A stretch of DNA of 64,000 bases from Granulosicoccus sp963833195 (GTDB taxonomy: Bacteria; Pseudomonadota; Gammaproteobacteria; Granulosicoccales; Granulosicoccaceae): assembly GCA_963833195.1 (NCBI GenBank), contig CAWHXF010000028.1:1178001-1242000 (forward strand). Reading direction: 5' to 3'. The position numbers and the translations under genes were made by a program. The notes beneath the pieces are model-generated. The model saw only the letters and a program-made list of their open reading frames with translations. It was not told the origin of the DNA and did no database searches. Shown piece after piece: positions 49,386 through 59,850 of the stretch (position 1 is the first letter of the stretch; every line of letters begins with the position of its first letter).

Positions 49386-51023
49386 ATGGATGTCATCGGT
49401 CAGCCCGGAGCGGGCACACGGCGCACGCGCGCCCGCTGGTGGGCGCGCCGCCGCCCCGCGGAGCTGCGCCCCGTCGATGACGCCCTCGGCGCGGCCGGCC
49501 GCATTCCCTGGGTCGAAGTCACCGAGCTGGTCGCCACCCTCGGTGCCCTGCTGCTGATCCTCGTCGTGCTGGTTCGGCTGACGCGGGTGACCGGGAACGT
49601 CGACCTCGTCGCCGTCGGTGCGGGCACCGCCGCCCTCGTCATGCTGACCACCCTGCTGCTGCGCCAACGCCGTGCCCTGACCCGCGCCTCGCGCCACGCG
49701 GCCGCCGAGGCCGAGCGCGCGCGCAGCGATCACCTGACGGGCCTGCCCAACCGCCTGGCCGTCGAGGCCGAGCTCGACGCCCTGCTGCACCGCGGCCAGG
49801 GGCTGATGCACAAGGCGCTCGTCGGTCGTGGCACCAAGCGCCGCGTCATCCCGTTCTGGGCAGGAGCGGCGTACCTGGCCATCGATCTCGACGAGTTCAA
49901 GCCCGTCAACGACAGCGCGGGCCACGCCGAAGGCGACCGACTGCTGCAGGAGATCGCCGAGATCCTGAAGGCGGCCTGCGGCCCCACCGACCTGCCCGGC
50001 CGCGTCGGCGGGGACGAGTTCGTGATCCTGATGAAGGAGCGCGACCACGCTCGGGCCCGCGAGCTCGCCTGCACCGTGCGCGACGCCCTGGCCGCCCATC
50101 ACTTCGCGGTCGAAGGCCGACGCTATCCCGTTTCCGGCAGCCTCGGGCTCGTGCGCATCGCGCCGGGCAACAACGACGCCGACGCGGTGCGCGCCGCCGC
50201 CGACCGCGGCTCCTACGCCGCGAAGGAGAACGGCCGCGACGCGCTCTTCGAGCTCGCCACGCTCGACGCCGACCCCGTGCTGATCGAGCGCAGCACGCGT
50301 GTGACCGAGCGCCGCGCGCGCCCGCAGGAGGCCGAGCACGACGACCTGCCCAACGTGCTGGCCTACCGCTTCATCTCCCTGGCCGCCGGTCAGCGCGACG
50401 CGCTGGACCTGCGCCTGGACCCCCGCCGCGAGCCGCCCGTGACCGGCCACGCGCACCGCCACCTGCTGGCTCTGAGCGAAGCGGTCACCCTCGTCGACGC
50501 TTCCATCGCCGTCTCCATCGTGTTCCCGCCCATCGTCGGCGCCGAGGACCTGGCCGCGTTCGAGACCGCCGCGCGCCGCATCGCGCGGCCGCGTGCCGCG
50601 AACACCACGCTGCTGCTGCAGCCGCCGAGGCGCCACGCCGACCACGACTGGCTGCCCCGCACGGTGCAGGCCGCGCGCGCGGTGGGCCTGCGCGTCGGCA
50701 TCGTGTGCAACCAGCACAGCCTCGCGGGCATCGGCGTGCTCGCTCCGCTCGACATCGACGAGGTGCAACTGCACCTGGCGCGCGCCCCCAAGGGCACGCT
50801 GGGGGCCTACACCCTGCTGGCCCGCGCCTGCGAATGGAGCATCAGCGTGGCCGACGTCGAGGACGCCTCGGAGCTGAAGCGCCTCGCGAACGGCGGCGTC
50901 TCGCGCGCCGGCGGCCGCGCCATCGGTCCCCCCGGGCTGCCCGCGAACGTGCTGCCGACGCTCGGCCAGCCGCTCAGGCGCGAGACACGCGGCGCGGCGA
51001 CGCAGGCGCGACGCACGGCCTGA
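49386..51023 (+). CDS. GGDEF diguanylate cyclase with degenerate EAL-like C-terminus
   Basis: The 545-residue protein has two membrane helices (TELVATLGALLLILVVLVRL, LVAVGAGTAALVMLTTLLL), then a GGDEF domain with DHLTGLPNRLAVEAEL, AIDLDEFKPVNDSAGH and an intact GGDEF in PGRVGGDEFVIL, so it should make c-di-GMP. The last 220 residues follow the order of an EAL domain (AVSIVFPP, GLRVGIVCNQHSLAGIGVLAPLDIDEVQL, VADVEDASELKRLANGG) but lack EAL, DDFG and the catalytic acids, so that half is presumably regulatory. It precedes pilS by about 90 bp. Confidence 0.88.
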   Translation: MDVIGQPGAGTRRTRARWWARRRPAELRPVDDALGAAGRIPWVEVTELVATLGALLLILVVLVRLTRVTGNVDLVAVGAGTAALVMLTTLLLRQRRALTRASRHAAAEAERARSDHLTGLPNRLAVEAELDALLHRGQGLMHKALVGRGTKRRVIPFWAGAAYLAIDLDEFKPVNDSAGHAEGDRLLQEIAEILKAACGPTDLPGRVGGDEFVILMKERDHARARELACTVRDALAAHHFAVEGRRYPVSGSLGLVRIAPGNNDADAVRAAADRGSYAAKENGRDALFELATLDADPVLIERSTRVTERRARPQEAEHDDLPNVLAYRFISLAAGQRDALDLRLDPRREPPVTGHAHRHLLALSEAVTLVDASIAVSIVFPPIVGAEDLAAFETAARRIARPRAANTTLLLQPPRRHADHDWLPRTVQAARAVGLRVGIVCNQHSLAGIGVLAPLDIDEVQLHLARAPKGTLGAYTLLARACEWSISVADVEDASELKRLANGGVSRAGGRAIGPPGLPANVLPTLGQPLRRETRGAATQARRTA

Positions 51024-51116
51024 CCTCCGGCGCCCGACGGGCGTGGTCCGCTACTTGCTGCCCGAGCCGGGTCAGCCGCGCCGCAGGACCCGCCCCCTCA
51101 TGCCCCACCCGCTACC

Positions 51117-52749
51117 GTGAACGCGCTGTCCACCTCGCGTGCAAGCCCGAGCGCGCGCGCGCCGCTCGTGCGCCCCGCCGCCCCCGTGGCCGACTGGGCG
51201 GCGCTGCGCCTGCTGAACCAGTTCCGGCTGCTGGTCATCACGGCGCTGGCGGGCGTCTACTACGCCGACGGCGCGCACCGCACCCTGGGCGAGCGCGACG
51301 AGACGCTGTTCGAGGTCGCGCACCTCGGCTGGTTCGTGCTGGCGCTCGGCTTCACGTACCTGATCCGCGTGCGCAAGCCGAGCGTGGAGAGCCAGCTCTA
51401 CCTGCAGAGCTACCTGGATCTCCTGTGCATCGCCACGCTCATGTTCGCGAGCGGCGGCATCCAGAGCGGCCTCGCGCCGCTCATCGTGATCGGCCTGGCG
51501 CTGCTCGCGCAGTTGCTGCCCACGCGCGCGGCGCTGCTGTTCGCCGCCATCGCCACGCTCGTGGTCATGGTGGAGGAGCTGCTGTCGCGCGTGATGCACG
51601 GCCCGGACGCTGCGAACCTCGAACAGGCCGCCTTGCTCGGCGCCTCGCTCTTCCTCGTGGCCTGGCTGCTGACGGTGCCCGTGCGCCGCCTGATCTCGCG
51701 CGACATCAGCGTGCCGACCACCTTCCGCGCGGGCCTGGACGTCAACCAGATCGCGCAGCTCAACGAGGAGATCGTGCAGGAGCTGGACAGCGGCGTGGTC
51801 GTCGTCGACGCCGGCGGCGACGTGCAACTGATCAACGACACCGCCCGCGCCCTGCTCGGCGTCGAGTTCGCGCCCCTGCCCATGCCGCTGGCGCGCCTCT
51901 GCCCCGCGCTGCACCGCGACCTGCGCGACCAGCGCCACGCACCGGGCCGCAGCGGCACGGCGGTGGACATCACGGCCTCCGGCCAGACCGCCCTGCCCCG
52001 CTACATCCCGCTGTCGTCCGGCGGCATGCTGGTCAAGCTCGACGACCACGGTCAGATCCTGCACCAGTTCCAGCAGTTGAAGCTCGCCTCGCTCGGACGC
52101 CTCTCGGCCAGCATCGCGCACGAGATCCGGAATCCCCTCGGCGCCATCTCGCACGCCGTGCAGCTCGTGCAGGAGTCCGACGCGCTCACCGGCACCGACG
52201 CGGACCTGCTGGACATCGCCCGCCACCACACCAAACGCATCGACCGCATCGTCGACGACGTGCTGCAGGTGTCGAACCGCACGGCCGCCGCCACGACGCT
52301 GCTGGACCTGAGCGATGAGCTGGACGCCTTCCGCACGCGCTTCCTCGAGGAGAACGCCCTCGAGACGCGGAGCCTGAGCGTGACCGTGCACCCCGGCACG
52401 CGCGCCATGTTCGACGCCGGCCAGCTCGACCAGGTGCTGTGGAACCTGTGCACCAACGCCCGGCTGCACAACGACGAGCGCGACGTGACCATCGCGATCA
52501 CCGCCTGGAGCTCCAGCCGCGGCGCGGTGGTGCTGGACGTGGTGGACGACGGCCGCGGCATCGACGAGGACTCGCGCGCGCGCATGTTCGAGCCCTTCCA
52601 CACCACGCACGCGTCGGGCTCGGGTCTCGGGCCTCTACATCGTGCGCCAGCTCTGCGAGCTGAACGGCGCAGACATCGCGTGCGTGCCGCGCGAGGACGG
52701 CGCGCACTTCCGCATCACCCTGACCGGTGCCCAGGAGATGGCCGCATGA
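51117..52749 (+). pseudogene. pilS: PilS-type sensor histidine kinase, one 3' frameshift
   Basis: GTG 51117 opens a kinase with six membrane segments (LDLLCIATLMFASGG, LAPLIVIGLALLAQLLP, AALLFAAIATLVVMVEELL), a PAS-like region and a HisKA box LGRLSASIAHEIRNPLGAISHA. HATPase text DQVLWNLCTNARLH, DVVDDGRGID and ARMFEPFHTTHASGSGLG is followed at about 52632 by CTCGGGCCTC, where one extra G breaks the frame; removing it restores GLYIVRQLCELNGADI and a stop at 52747-52749. That stop overlaps the pilR ATG (ATGA). PilS phosphorylates PilR to control pilin synthesis. Confidence 0.88.
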
Positions 52750-54251
52750 CGAACCGCACCGCCCTCGTGATAGACGACGAGCCGGACCTGCGCGCGCTCG
52801 TGGCGATGACGCTGGACCGGCTGGGGATCGACACGCACACCGCGGCGAACCTGGCCGAAGCGCGGAATTTGCTGGCGCACTACGAGTTCGACGTGTGCCT
52901 GACGGACATGCGGTTGCCGGATGGGGACGGGGTGCGGTTCGTGGGGGAGCTGGCGGAGAGTCATCCGGGGTTGCCGGTGGCGGTGATTACGGCGCATGGG
53001 CAGATGGATTCTGCCGTGGAGGCGATGAAGCTCGGGGCGTACGACTTCGTGTCGAAGCCGGTGGATCTGGGGGTGCTGCGCAAGCTCGTCACCCAGGCGA
53101 TGAAACCTCGGGGTGGGCTGGGAGTGGTGCGCGAGGACGAGCGTGCCGCCAGGACGCCCGGCATTTCGGCCAAGAGCACGGACGGCGCGGCGTCCCCGAG
53201 CGAGGTCTCTGTCGGAGCGGAGCGTCGGGCGGCGACCCAGGAGCGCCCTCGGGTCGACGACCGCCTGGTCGATGGACACCTGCTTGTCGGCGCCTCGCCA
53301 CCGATGATGGAGCTGCGCGCCATGATCTCGAAGGTGGCGCGCACGAACGCACCGATCTGGATCACGGGCGAGTCGGGCACGGGCAAGGAGCTGATCGCGA
53401 AGCTGATCCACCGCAACAGCACGCGGGCGGACGGCCCCTTCGTGGCGATCAACTGCGGCGCCGTCCCGGGCGAGCTCATGGAGAGCGAGTTCTTCGGGCA
53501 CCGCAAGGGCGCGTTCACGGGCGCGCACTCGGACAACCCCGGGCTGTTCCGAAGCGCCGAGGGCGGCACCCTCTTCCTGGACGAGATCGCCGAGCTGCCC
53601 CTGCACATGCAGGTGAAGCTCCTGCGCGCCATTCAGGAGCGCTCGGTCCGCGCGGTTGGGGAGACGCAGGAGAAGGCGGTGGACGTGCGCATCCTGAGCG
53701 CGAGCCACGTGGAGCTCGCCCATGCGGTGACCGCCGGACGGTTTCGACAGGATCTCTACTACCGGTTGAACGTCATCACGGTGCGAGCGCCGAGTCTGCG
53801 GGAGCGGACTGCGGACCTACCGGCCCTGATCGAGTGCGTGCTGGAACGGTTGGGAACGGACGGTGCGACATCCGGCCCCACCGAAGACGCGTTGGATGAC
53901 CTGCGGCAGCACACCTTCCCCGGCAACGTGCGGGAGCTGGAGAACGTGCTCGAGCGGGCATTGGCGATGACTTCTGGTCGGATCGACACGAGCGATCTGG
54001 CGTTGTCATCGCGTGCCACCGCAACGGAACAGTCACGGGCGGGTGAGCTGAGCTCCGGTGCCACCGCCCCTTCGGTCGAACCGGCATCGCCATCGGAAGA
54101 CCGTATCGAGCGACGACGCATCCTGTCGGCCCTGCAGGAGACGCGCTGGAACCGCAAGAAGGCCGCGGCGAAGCTCGGCATCACGTACCGGCAACTGCGC
54201 TATCGCATCCAGCAGATGGGCCTGGAACACGACGACGACGCCGCGGCGTAG
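52746..54251 (+). CDS. pilR: PilR-type sigma-54-dependent response regulator
   Basis: The 501-residue activator has a receiver (ALVIDDEPDL, LTDMRLPDGDG with phospho-Asp, DFVSKPVDL), a Ser/Ala-rich linker of about 60 residues, a sigma-54 AAA+ domain (GESGTGKELIAKLIH, the sigma-54 contact loop GAFTGAH, GTLFLDEIAELPLHMQ) and a Fis-like HTH (NRKKAAAKLGITYRQLRYRI). It should activate the sigma-54 promoter found about 160 bp downstream, before pilA. ATG overlaps the restored pilS stop. Unlike its neighbours it shows no frameshift. Confidence 0.94.
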   Translation: MTNRTALVIDDEPDLRALVAMTLDRLGIDTHTAANLAEARNLLAHYEFDVCLTDMRLPDGDGVRFVGELAESHPGLPVAVITAHGQMDSAVEAMKLGAYDFVSKPVDLGVLRKLVTQAMKPRGGLGVVREDERAARTPGISAKSTDGAASPSEVSVGAERRAATQERPRVDDRLVDGHLLVGASPPMMELRAMISKVARTNAPIWITGESGTGKELIAKLIHRNSTRADGPFVAINCGAVPGELMESEFFGHRKGAFTGAHSDNPGLFRSAEGGTLFLDEIAELPLHMQVKLLRAIQERSVRAVGETQEKAVDVRILSASHVELAHAVTAGRFRQDLYYRLNVITVRAPSLRERTADLPALIECVLERLGTDGATSGPTEDALDDLRQHTFPGNVRELENVLERALAMTSGRIDTSDLALSSRATATEQSRAGELSSGATAPSVEPASPSEDRIERRRILSALQETRWNRKKAAAKLGITYRQLRYRIQQMGLEHDDDAAA

Positions 54252-54276
54252 CGCGAACGGACGCTCCGTCGTCAGA

Positions 54277-54299
54277 AAGTGACAGACCGATTGTCACTT
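54277..54299 (+). promoter_or_regulatory. palindrome, candidate PilR upstream activating site
   Basis: AAGTGACA (54277-54284) and TGTCACTT (54292-54299) form perfect 8-bp arms around 7 nt. A further TGTCAT follows at about 54309. The palindrome lies about 125 bp before the sigma-54 -12 element, a suitable position for a bacterial enhancer-binding protein, and contains TGTC as described for PilR sites in Pseudomonas. Confidence 0.6.
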
Positions 54300-54410
54300 C
54301 GCCCCGGATTGTCATCGTGCGTCATCTGCACGCCGTCACGAACGCCGCCGGAGCGTGACGAATCCCTCCGAGTTCGCCCCCGCGAACGTGCGCCGGAGCA
54401 ACGATTCGGG

Positions 54411-54427
54411 CTGGCACGCCGAGTGCA
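54411..54427 (+). promoter_or_regulatory. sigma-54 promoter of pilA
   Basis: CTGGCACGCCGAGTGCA matches the -24/-12 consensus TGGCACG-N4-TTGCA with one mismatch (GTGCA). The GG and GC doublets are separated by the required 10 bp. Predicted transcription starts near 54438, leaving a leader of about 80 nt with GGAGAG before ATG 54517. Confidence 0.88.
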
Positions 54428-54516
54428 CTAAACCAATCAAGCCTGCGACCGCTACCGGTGTGTAGGTTTGGACTTGACACCCGATCTACCTACTTACATC
54501 TCTGGAGAGACTACGA

Positions 54517-54994
54517 ATGGTCAAGGTACAAAAGGGCTTCACCCTCATCGAGCTGATGATCGTAATCGCGATCATCGGCATCCTGGCTGCGGTTGCTGTT
54601 CCGCAGTACTCGCAGTACACGCGTCGTGCTGCGTTCTCGGAAATCAAGCTGGCTGCGACACCGATCAAGAGCCAGGTTGAGGCCTGCTACGAGCTGAACG
54701 CAAGCGCCACGACCTGCAACGACATCGGTGACGACAAATCCGGCACGCGAGCCAGGTCACTGCCACGATGCTGACCCGTGCAGCGAATGGCGCGGAAGGT
54801 CGCCTCGGTTACGCTGGCCGCTGCCGGCGCAGGTGCGCCCGGAAATCACGTGTACCGCCCACGGCGTGGTGATGGCATCACCGGTGGTGCAACGGGCGAC
54901 CTCTTCGTCCTGACCGGCACACTGAATACCGCCGGCGACGGAATTGTAGACCTGGGGAGAAAGCGGTGCTGGCTGCGACAACGGCTACTGCTGA
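54517..54994 (+). pseudogene. pilA: type IV major pilin PilA, several one-base shifts
   Basis: ATG 54517 starts a short basic leader and the prepilin motif KGFTLIELMIVIAIIGILAA, with cleavage by PilD between Gly and Phe and the conserved Glu5. The frame is clean through CYELNASATTCNDIGDD, then breaks at about 54740. Removing single extra bases restores MLTRAANGAE, ASVTLAAAGAGAP, GITGGATGDLFVLTGTLNTA and an ending W-G-E-S-G-A-G-C-D-N-G-Y-C with a stop at 54992. The last two cysteines fit the pilin disulfide loop. Restored length is about 155 residues. Confidence 0.82.
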
Positions 54995-55107
54995 TATAGC
55001 CGTACCGGACAATACAACGTCGGACGTCGTGTGAGCGGGCGGCCCAGACCAGTATTCGCGGAGCCCTTCCGCGTTCCAGAAACGCAGTTCGCGTCGAGGA
55101 CATTCGC

Positions 55108-55604
55108 ATGAAGGCAATGAAGGCAATGAAGGCAATGACGGGATTTACCCTGATCGAGCTTATGATCGTCATCGCCGTCATCGGCATACTCGTAGCGGTA
55201 GCGGTACTTCCAAGATACCAGGCAATACACTCGGCAGCGCGGTTTTTGTTGAGGCGAAGGCTGCCGCTGGCGCCGTGGCTAACCAACTGACTTTGTGCTA
55301 CGAGCTGAACGGGGGGCCGGGACCATGCGGCTGAACGCAACGCCGTAGCCTCTGGCGCACCCCTAGTGCGAGGTCAGGTGAACTCGATGCGCGCTTCCAG
55401 AGCGGCCAACGGCTCGCCAGGATCAGCATCAGTCGACGCTTACTCCAGGTCACGGTGCCGGCGGTGTCAGGGATTCGCAACTGCACAGCGATGGCATCCT
55501 GACCGCCGACCATTATATTCTTATCGGTGTGCTCAACGCCAGCAGCACATCGATCACACGATGGGACGAGATCGGGGCAAGCCTGCGTGAGAGGCTATTG
55601 TTGA
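55108..55604 (+). pseudogene. second type IV pilin (pilA2), multiple shifts
   Basis: ATG 55108 (three MKA repeats) precedes TGFTLIELMIVIAVIGILVA, a second prepilin. Later pieces in other frames mirror PilA: CYELNGGPGPCG, then DGILTADHYILIGVLNAS and STSITRW, ending S-G-Q-A-C-V-R-G-Y-C with a stop at 55602, parallel to the PilA end S-G-A-G-C-D-N-G-Y-C. At least four frame changes are needed. It may be an alternative or minor pilin created by duplication. Confidence 0.7.
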
Positions 55605-55692
55605 ACAGCGTGCCACCTATCCAGCATCCGAAGAACCGGCCGATATGTCCACCGAAGGGCCTTTCGACGCCCGGAACAGCGTATTTCGCTCG

Positions 55693-57397
55693 ATGAACAC
55701 TCGCCTCAACGGAATTGGCCGAAAGCTGGTCGCTAACGGCATCGTCACGGAAGCAGCTAGCAATGGAAGCTGCCGACGAGGCTGGCGAAAGCTGGTGGGT
55801 TCGTCGAGGCACTCATCGTCCCGAGAGGGCGTGTCGGCGACGTCGGTTACTCAATTCATTGCTGCCGACTTCGGCATGCCTGCGTTCGATCTGTCCACGC
55901 TGACGTCGGAGTCGATCCCTCAGGAGTACGTCAAGGAGGAGCTCCTGCAAGCGCACGAGGCGGTACCGATCGCGCGACGAGGATCGCGACTGTTCGTGGC
56001 AATCGCCGACCCGACGAACAGCGACGCGCTCGACAAGTACAAGTTCGCCTCCGGGCTCGGGGTCGAAGCGGTCGTCGTCGATGCAACGGCGCTTGCCGAG
56101 CTGCGCAAGATCCGTTCAGGACGGCAGCGAACCAGCTCACCGAAGGACTTGACGACAGCTTCGACCTTGACGTCGACAACCGCCGAGGAGAGCGACGCCG
56201 GCGCGGACACCTCGGGTGTGGACGAGACCCCGGTTGTACGCTTTGTCAACAAGGTGCTACTCGACGCAATTAAGCGCGGCGCGTCGGACATCCACGTCGA
56301 GCCGTACGAGAAGATCTTCCGCATCCGCTTCCGTATCGACGGCGTTCTGGAGGAGGTGATCCATCCTCCACTAGCAATGGCTGGTCGCCTGACCGCGCGG
56401 CTCAAAGGTCATGTCGCGCATGGACATCTCCGAGCGCCGTGTGCCGCAGGATGGGCGCATCAAGCTGAAGCTCTCCAAGACGAAGGCGATCGACTTTCGA
56501 GTTAATACATGCCCCACCCTGTTCGGCGAAAAGACCGTACTCAGAATCCTAGATCCGTCCAGCGCACAGCTCGGCATCGACGCGCTCGGCTACGAGCCGG
56601 AGCAGAAGCAGCTGTACATGGATGCGCTCGCCAACCCGTACGGCATGATCCTGGTCACCGGCCCGACCGGTTCGGGCAAGACCGTGTCGCTCTACACGGG
56701 CCTGAACATACTGAACGAACCAGGCACCAACATCTCGACGGCGGAGGACCCTGCGGAGATCAACCTCGCAGGCATCAACCAAGTCAACGTAAATCCGAAG
56801 GCCGGCCTCACCTTCGCCGAAGCGCTGAAGTCGTTCCTGCGACAGGATCCGGACGTGATCATGGTCGGTGAGATCCGAGATCTGGAAACCGCGAGCATCG
56901 CCATCAAGGCTGCTCAGACCGGTCACTTGGTGCTCTCGACACTACACACGAACGATGCTCCGCAGACGCTGTCCCGCTTGGTGAACATGGGCGTTCCGGC
57001 GTTCAACGTTGCCACGGCGGTGTCTCTGGTCATCGCGCAGCGCCTCGGACGACGGCTCGTGCAAGAACTGCAAGGCGCCCGCACGACGATCTGCCGCGCG
57101 ATCTGCTGCTTGAAGAGGGCTTCACGGAAGAGCAACTCGACGGAGAACTCACCATCTACAAGGCCGTCGGCTGCAAGCAATGCAACAACGGCTACAAGGG
57201 CCGAGTCGGCATCTACCAGGTCATGAAGATCAGCGAGGAGCTGGGACGCATCATTATGGATGGCGGCAACGCCATCGACATCGCGGACCAGGCGCGCAAG
57301 AGAGAGGAATCCGACGACCTGCGCCAATCGGCGCTCAAGAAGGTGCGCGCAAGGCGTCATGAGCCTCGAAGAGGCCAACCGCGTGACGAAGGACTAA
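55693..57397 (+). pseudogene. pilB: type IV pilus extension ATPase PilB, about six one-base shifts
   Basis: Text from 55693 gives NTRLNGIGRKLVANGIVTEA, TQFIAADFGMPAFDLSTL and VRFVNKVLLDAIKRGASDIH, VEPYEKIFRIRFRIDG. At about 56406 an extra A (AA to AAA) shifts the frame, after which DISERRVPQDGRIKL, Walker A GPTGSGKTVSLYTGL, the Asp box, Walker B DVIMVGEIRDLET and His box GHLVLSTLHTNDAPQT follow. Further single-base changes near 57059, 57100 and 57350 interrupt the zinc region CKNCK...CKQCNNGYKGRVGIYQVMKISEEL. All motifs survive. PilB powers pilus extension from the cytoplasm. Confidence 0.88.
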
Positions 57398-57401
57398 TAC
57401 G

Positions 57402-58623
57402 ATGGCCAGCGCAGCCGCGCAAAGAAGACCGTCCTCTTCGAGTGGGAAGGGAAGGACGCCAAGGGCAACAAGCAACGGGGCCTCGTTTCGAGCCCCAGCA
57501 TGGATCTGGTCAAGGCCAAGCTTCGACGTCAAGGCATCGTCGCACCGAGGGTAAAGAAGAAGACGAGCGCCGGTGGCCGCGGTCAGAAGATCACGCCAGG
57601 CGACATTGCGATCTTCGCTCGTCAGCTGACGACCATGATGGGTGCAGGCGTGCCCATGGTGCAGTCGTTCGAGATCGTGGCGAACGGCATGGACAACAAG
57701 ACCATGCGCGACATGGTCGGCGGCATCAAGGCGGAGGTCGAGGGCGGCAGCAACCTAACGAACGCCCTGCGCAAGTACCCCGACCAGTTCGACGATCTGT
57801 TCTGCAGCCTGACGGAGGCCGGCGAGCAGTCCGGAACGCTGGAGACGCTGCTGAACGAGATCGCGACCTACAAGGAGAAGTCCGAGTCGCTGAAGAAGAA
57901 GATCAAGAAGGCGATGTTCTACCCCGTCGCCGTCCTCGTCGTCGCGTTCATCGTCACGGCGATCCTGCTGGTGTTCGTCGTCCCGCAGTTCGAAGCCCTG
58001 TTCCAGGGCATGGGCGGCGATCTTCCCGCGTTCACGCAGATGATCGTGACCGCTTCGGAGCTCATGCAGAAGTGGTGGTACGTCTTGTTCGGAGCGGATC
58101 GGCGCGACGGTTTGGACGTTCGCGCAAGCCAAGAAGCGATCGGTAGGCTTTCTCCGAGTTGCTCGACCGAGCCGCCTTGAAGGCGCCGGTGTTCGGCGAC
58201 ATCGTCGTCAAGGCAGCAACGGCTCGCTTCGCGCGCACCCTTGCCACGATGTCGAAGGCGGGCGTGCCGCTGGTCGAGGCCATGGAGTCCGTTGCAGGCG
58301 TCGCCGGCAACTCGGTATTCGAGAAGGCAATCCACAAGATGAAGGACGAGGCCGCCACCGGTCAACGCCTGACCGCTTCCATCGAATCCTCCGGCCTCTT
58401 CTCCAACATGGTCGTCCAGATGGTCTCCATCGGCGAGGAGTCCGGCTCCATCGACGACATGCTCGCCAAGGTCGCCGACTACTACGAAGAAGAAGTCGAC
58501 AACGCCGTCGACGCCATGACTTCCCTCATGGAGCCCATGATCATGGCCTTCCTGGGCGTCGTCATCGGTGGCCTCGTCGTCGGCATGTACCTGCCGATCT
58601 TCAAGATGGGCGACGCGTTCTGA
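57402..58623 (+). pseudogene. pilC: type IV pilus inner-membrane platform protein PilC, three one-base shifts
   Basis: After ATG 57402 a one-base loss hides KKTVLFEWEGKDAKGNKQRG; the main frame then gives MDLVKAKLRRQGIVAP, ITPGDIAIFARQLTTMMGAG, a first GspF/PilC domain and helices FYPVAVLVVAFIVTAILLVFVV. Extra bases near 58100 (GCGG) and 58151 (TTT) break the middle; the second domain continues as APVFGDIVVKAATARFARTL, LVEAMESVAGVAGN and MEPMIMAFLGVVIGGLVVGMYLPIF. Restored length of about 405 residues matches PilC. The gene follows pilB by four bases. Confidence 0.88.
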
Positions 58624-58653
58624 CGCGCCCTACCCTCCGAGGCCCGGAACGCC

Positions 58654-58686
58654 CGTCGGGGCGGCCTGTCGAAGGCCGCCCCGACG
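58654..58686 (+). terminator. 14-bp perfect hairpin between pilC and pilD
   Basis: CGTCGGGGCGGCCT (58654-58667) pairs perfectly with AGGCCGCCCCGACG (58673-58686) around GTCGA, followed by CGTTTCC. The T-tract is weak, so it could be a partial terminator or an mRNA-stabilising element separating pilABC from pilD. Confidence 0.6.
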
Positions 58687-58728
58687 CGTTTCCGCCCTCC
58701 CCCGACCCGCACCGATCGCCGAGGCCGC

Positions 58729-59692
58729 ATGTCCGATCTCCTCTACGCCTTCCAGACGAACCCGGCGCTGTTCTACGGCACCGTCGGCTTCCTCGGTCTC
58801 TTCGTCGGCAGCTTCCTGAACGTCGTCATCCACCGCCTGCCCATCATGGTGGAGCGCGAATGGCGCGCCGGGCTGGAAGACATCGAGCAGGCCGACCAGG
58901 ACAAGGCGCCGGTACCCGTCTCGGCCGAACGCTCGGGCGAGCTCGAGATCAACGGCGACGGCACGGCCAGCGTCGGAGCAGGCGGGCCCGGCCGCCGGCG
59001 GTGACGAGCCGTTCAACCTCGCCGTACCGCGCTCGCGCTGCCCGCACTGCGGCCACCGGATCACCGCCCTGCAGAACATCCCGGTGCTGAGCTGGCTGCT
59101 GCTGCGCGGCAAGTGCGCGGGTTGCTCGGCCCCGATCTCGGCGCGCTACCCGCTCGTGGAAGCGACGACGATGCTGCTCTCCTGCTCGTCGCCTGGCACT
59201 TCGGCCCGACGCCGCAGGCCGTGCTCGGCATCGTCGTCACGTGGTTCCTGATCACCATGTCGATGATCGACTTCGACACGCAGTACCTGTTCGACTCGCT
59301 CACCCTGCCCCTCGTTGTGGATCGGACTGCTGGCGGCCCTGGTGCCGGTGTTCGCGGACCTGCGCTCGGCCGTCATCGGCGCGGCCCTCGGCTACGGCAT
59401 CCTGTGGTCGGTCTACCAGCTCTTCCGGCTCATCACCGGCAAGGAGGGCATGGGCTACGGGGACTTCAAGCTGCTGGCCGCCATCGGTGCGCTGCTCGGC
59501 TGGCAGGCGCTGCCGATGGTCATCCTGCTGTCCTCGCTCGTCGGGGCCGTCGTCGGCGTGACGATCATCGCCGTGACGCGCCGCGACCGCAGCATCCCGA
59601 TCCCCTTCGGGCCGTACCTCGCCGCCGCGGGCTTCATCGCCATGCTGTGGGGCGAGCCGATCATGGGGTGGTACTACGGGCTGATGGTCTGA
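58729..59692 (+). pseudogene. pilD: prepilin peptidase/N-methyltransferase PilD, three shifts
   Basis: ATG 58729 begins FLGLFVGSFLNVVIHRLPIMVEREW, the standard PilD start. Frame changes at about 58974, 59170 and 59322 separate the zinc-binding CPHCGH...CAGC segment, WHFGPTPQAVLGIVVTWFL with the first catalytic Asp in MSMIDFDTQYLFDSLTLP, and the final frame with the second Asp in KEGMGYGDFKLLAAIGALLGWQ (GxGD) and VGVTIIAVTRRDRSIPIPFGPYLA. Each break is repaired by one base. PilD cleaves and methylates the prepilins. The loop of about 40 residues between EREW and the CPHC motif is longer than usual. Confidence 0.87.
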
Positions 59693-59850
59693 CGCGGCGC
59701 TGAGCCTGTCTCGGCGCACGCACACCTGCTTGCCACTGACGCGGCGAGGCACGTCCGCAGCGGCAGGCACTGCACAGCTCTGGCTTGACGTCCGTTCGCA
59801 CCGAGCGGAGACGCTGCCGTCTTCAGCAACCAGAATCAGATGCGGCAACG

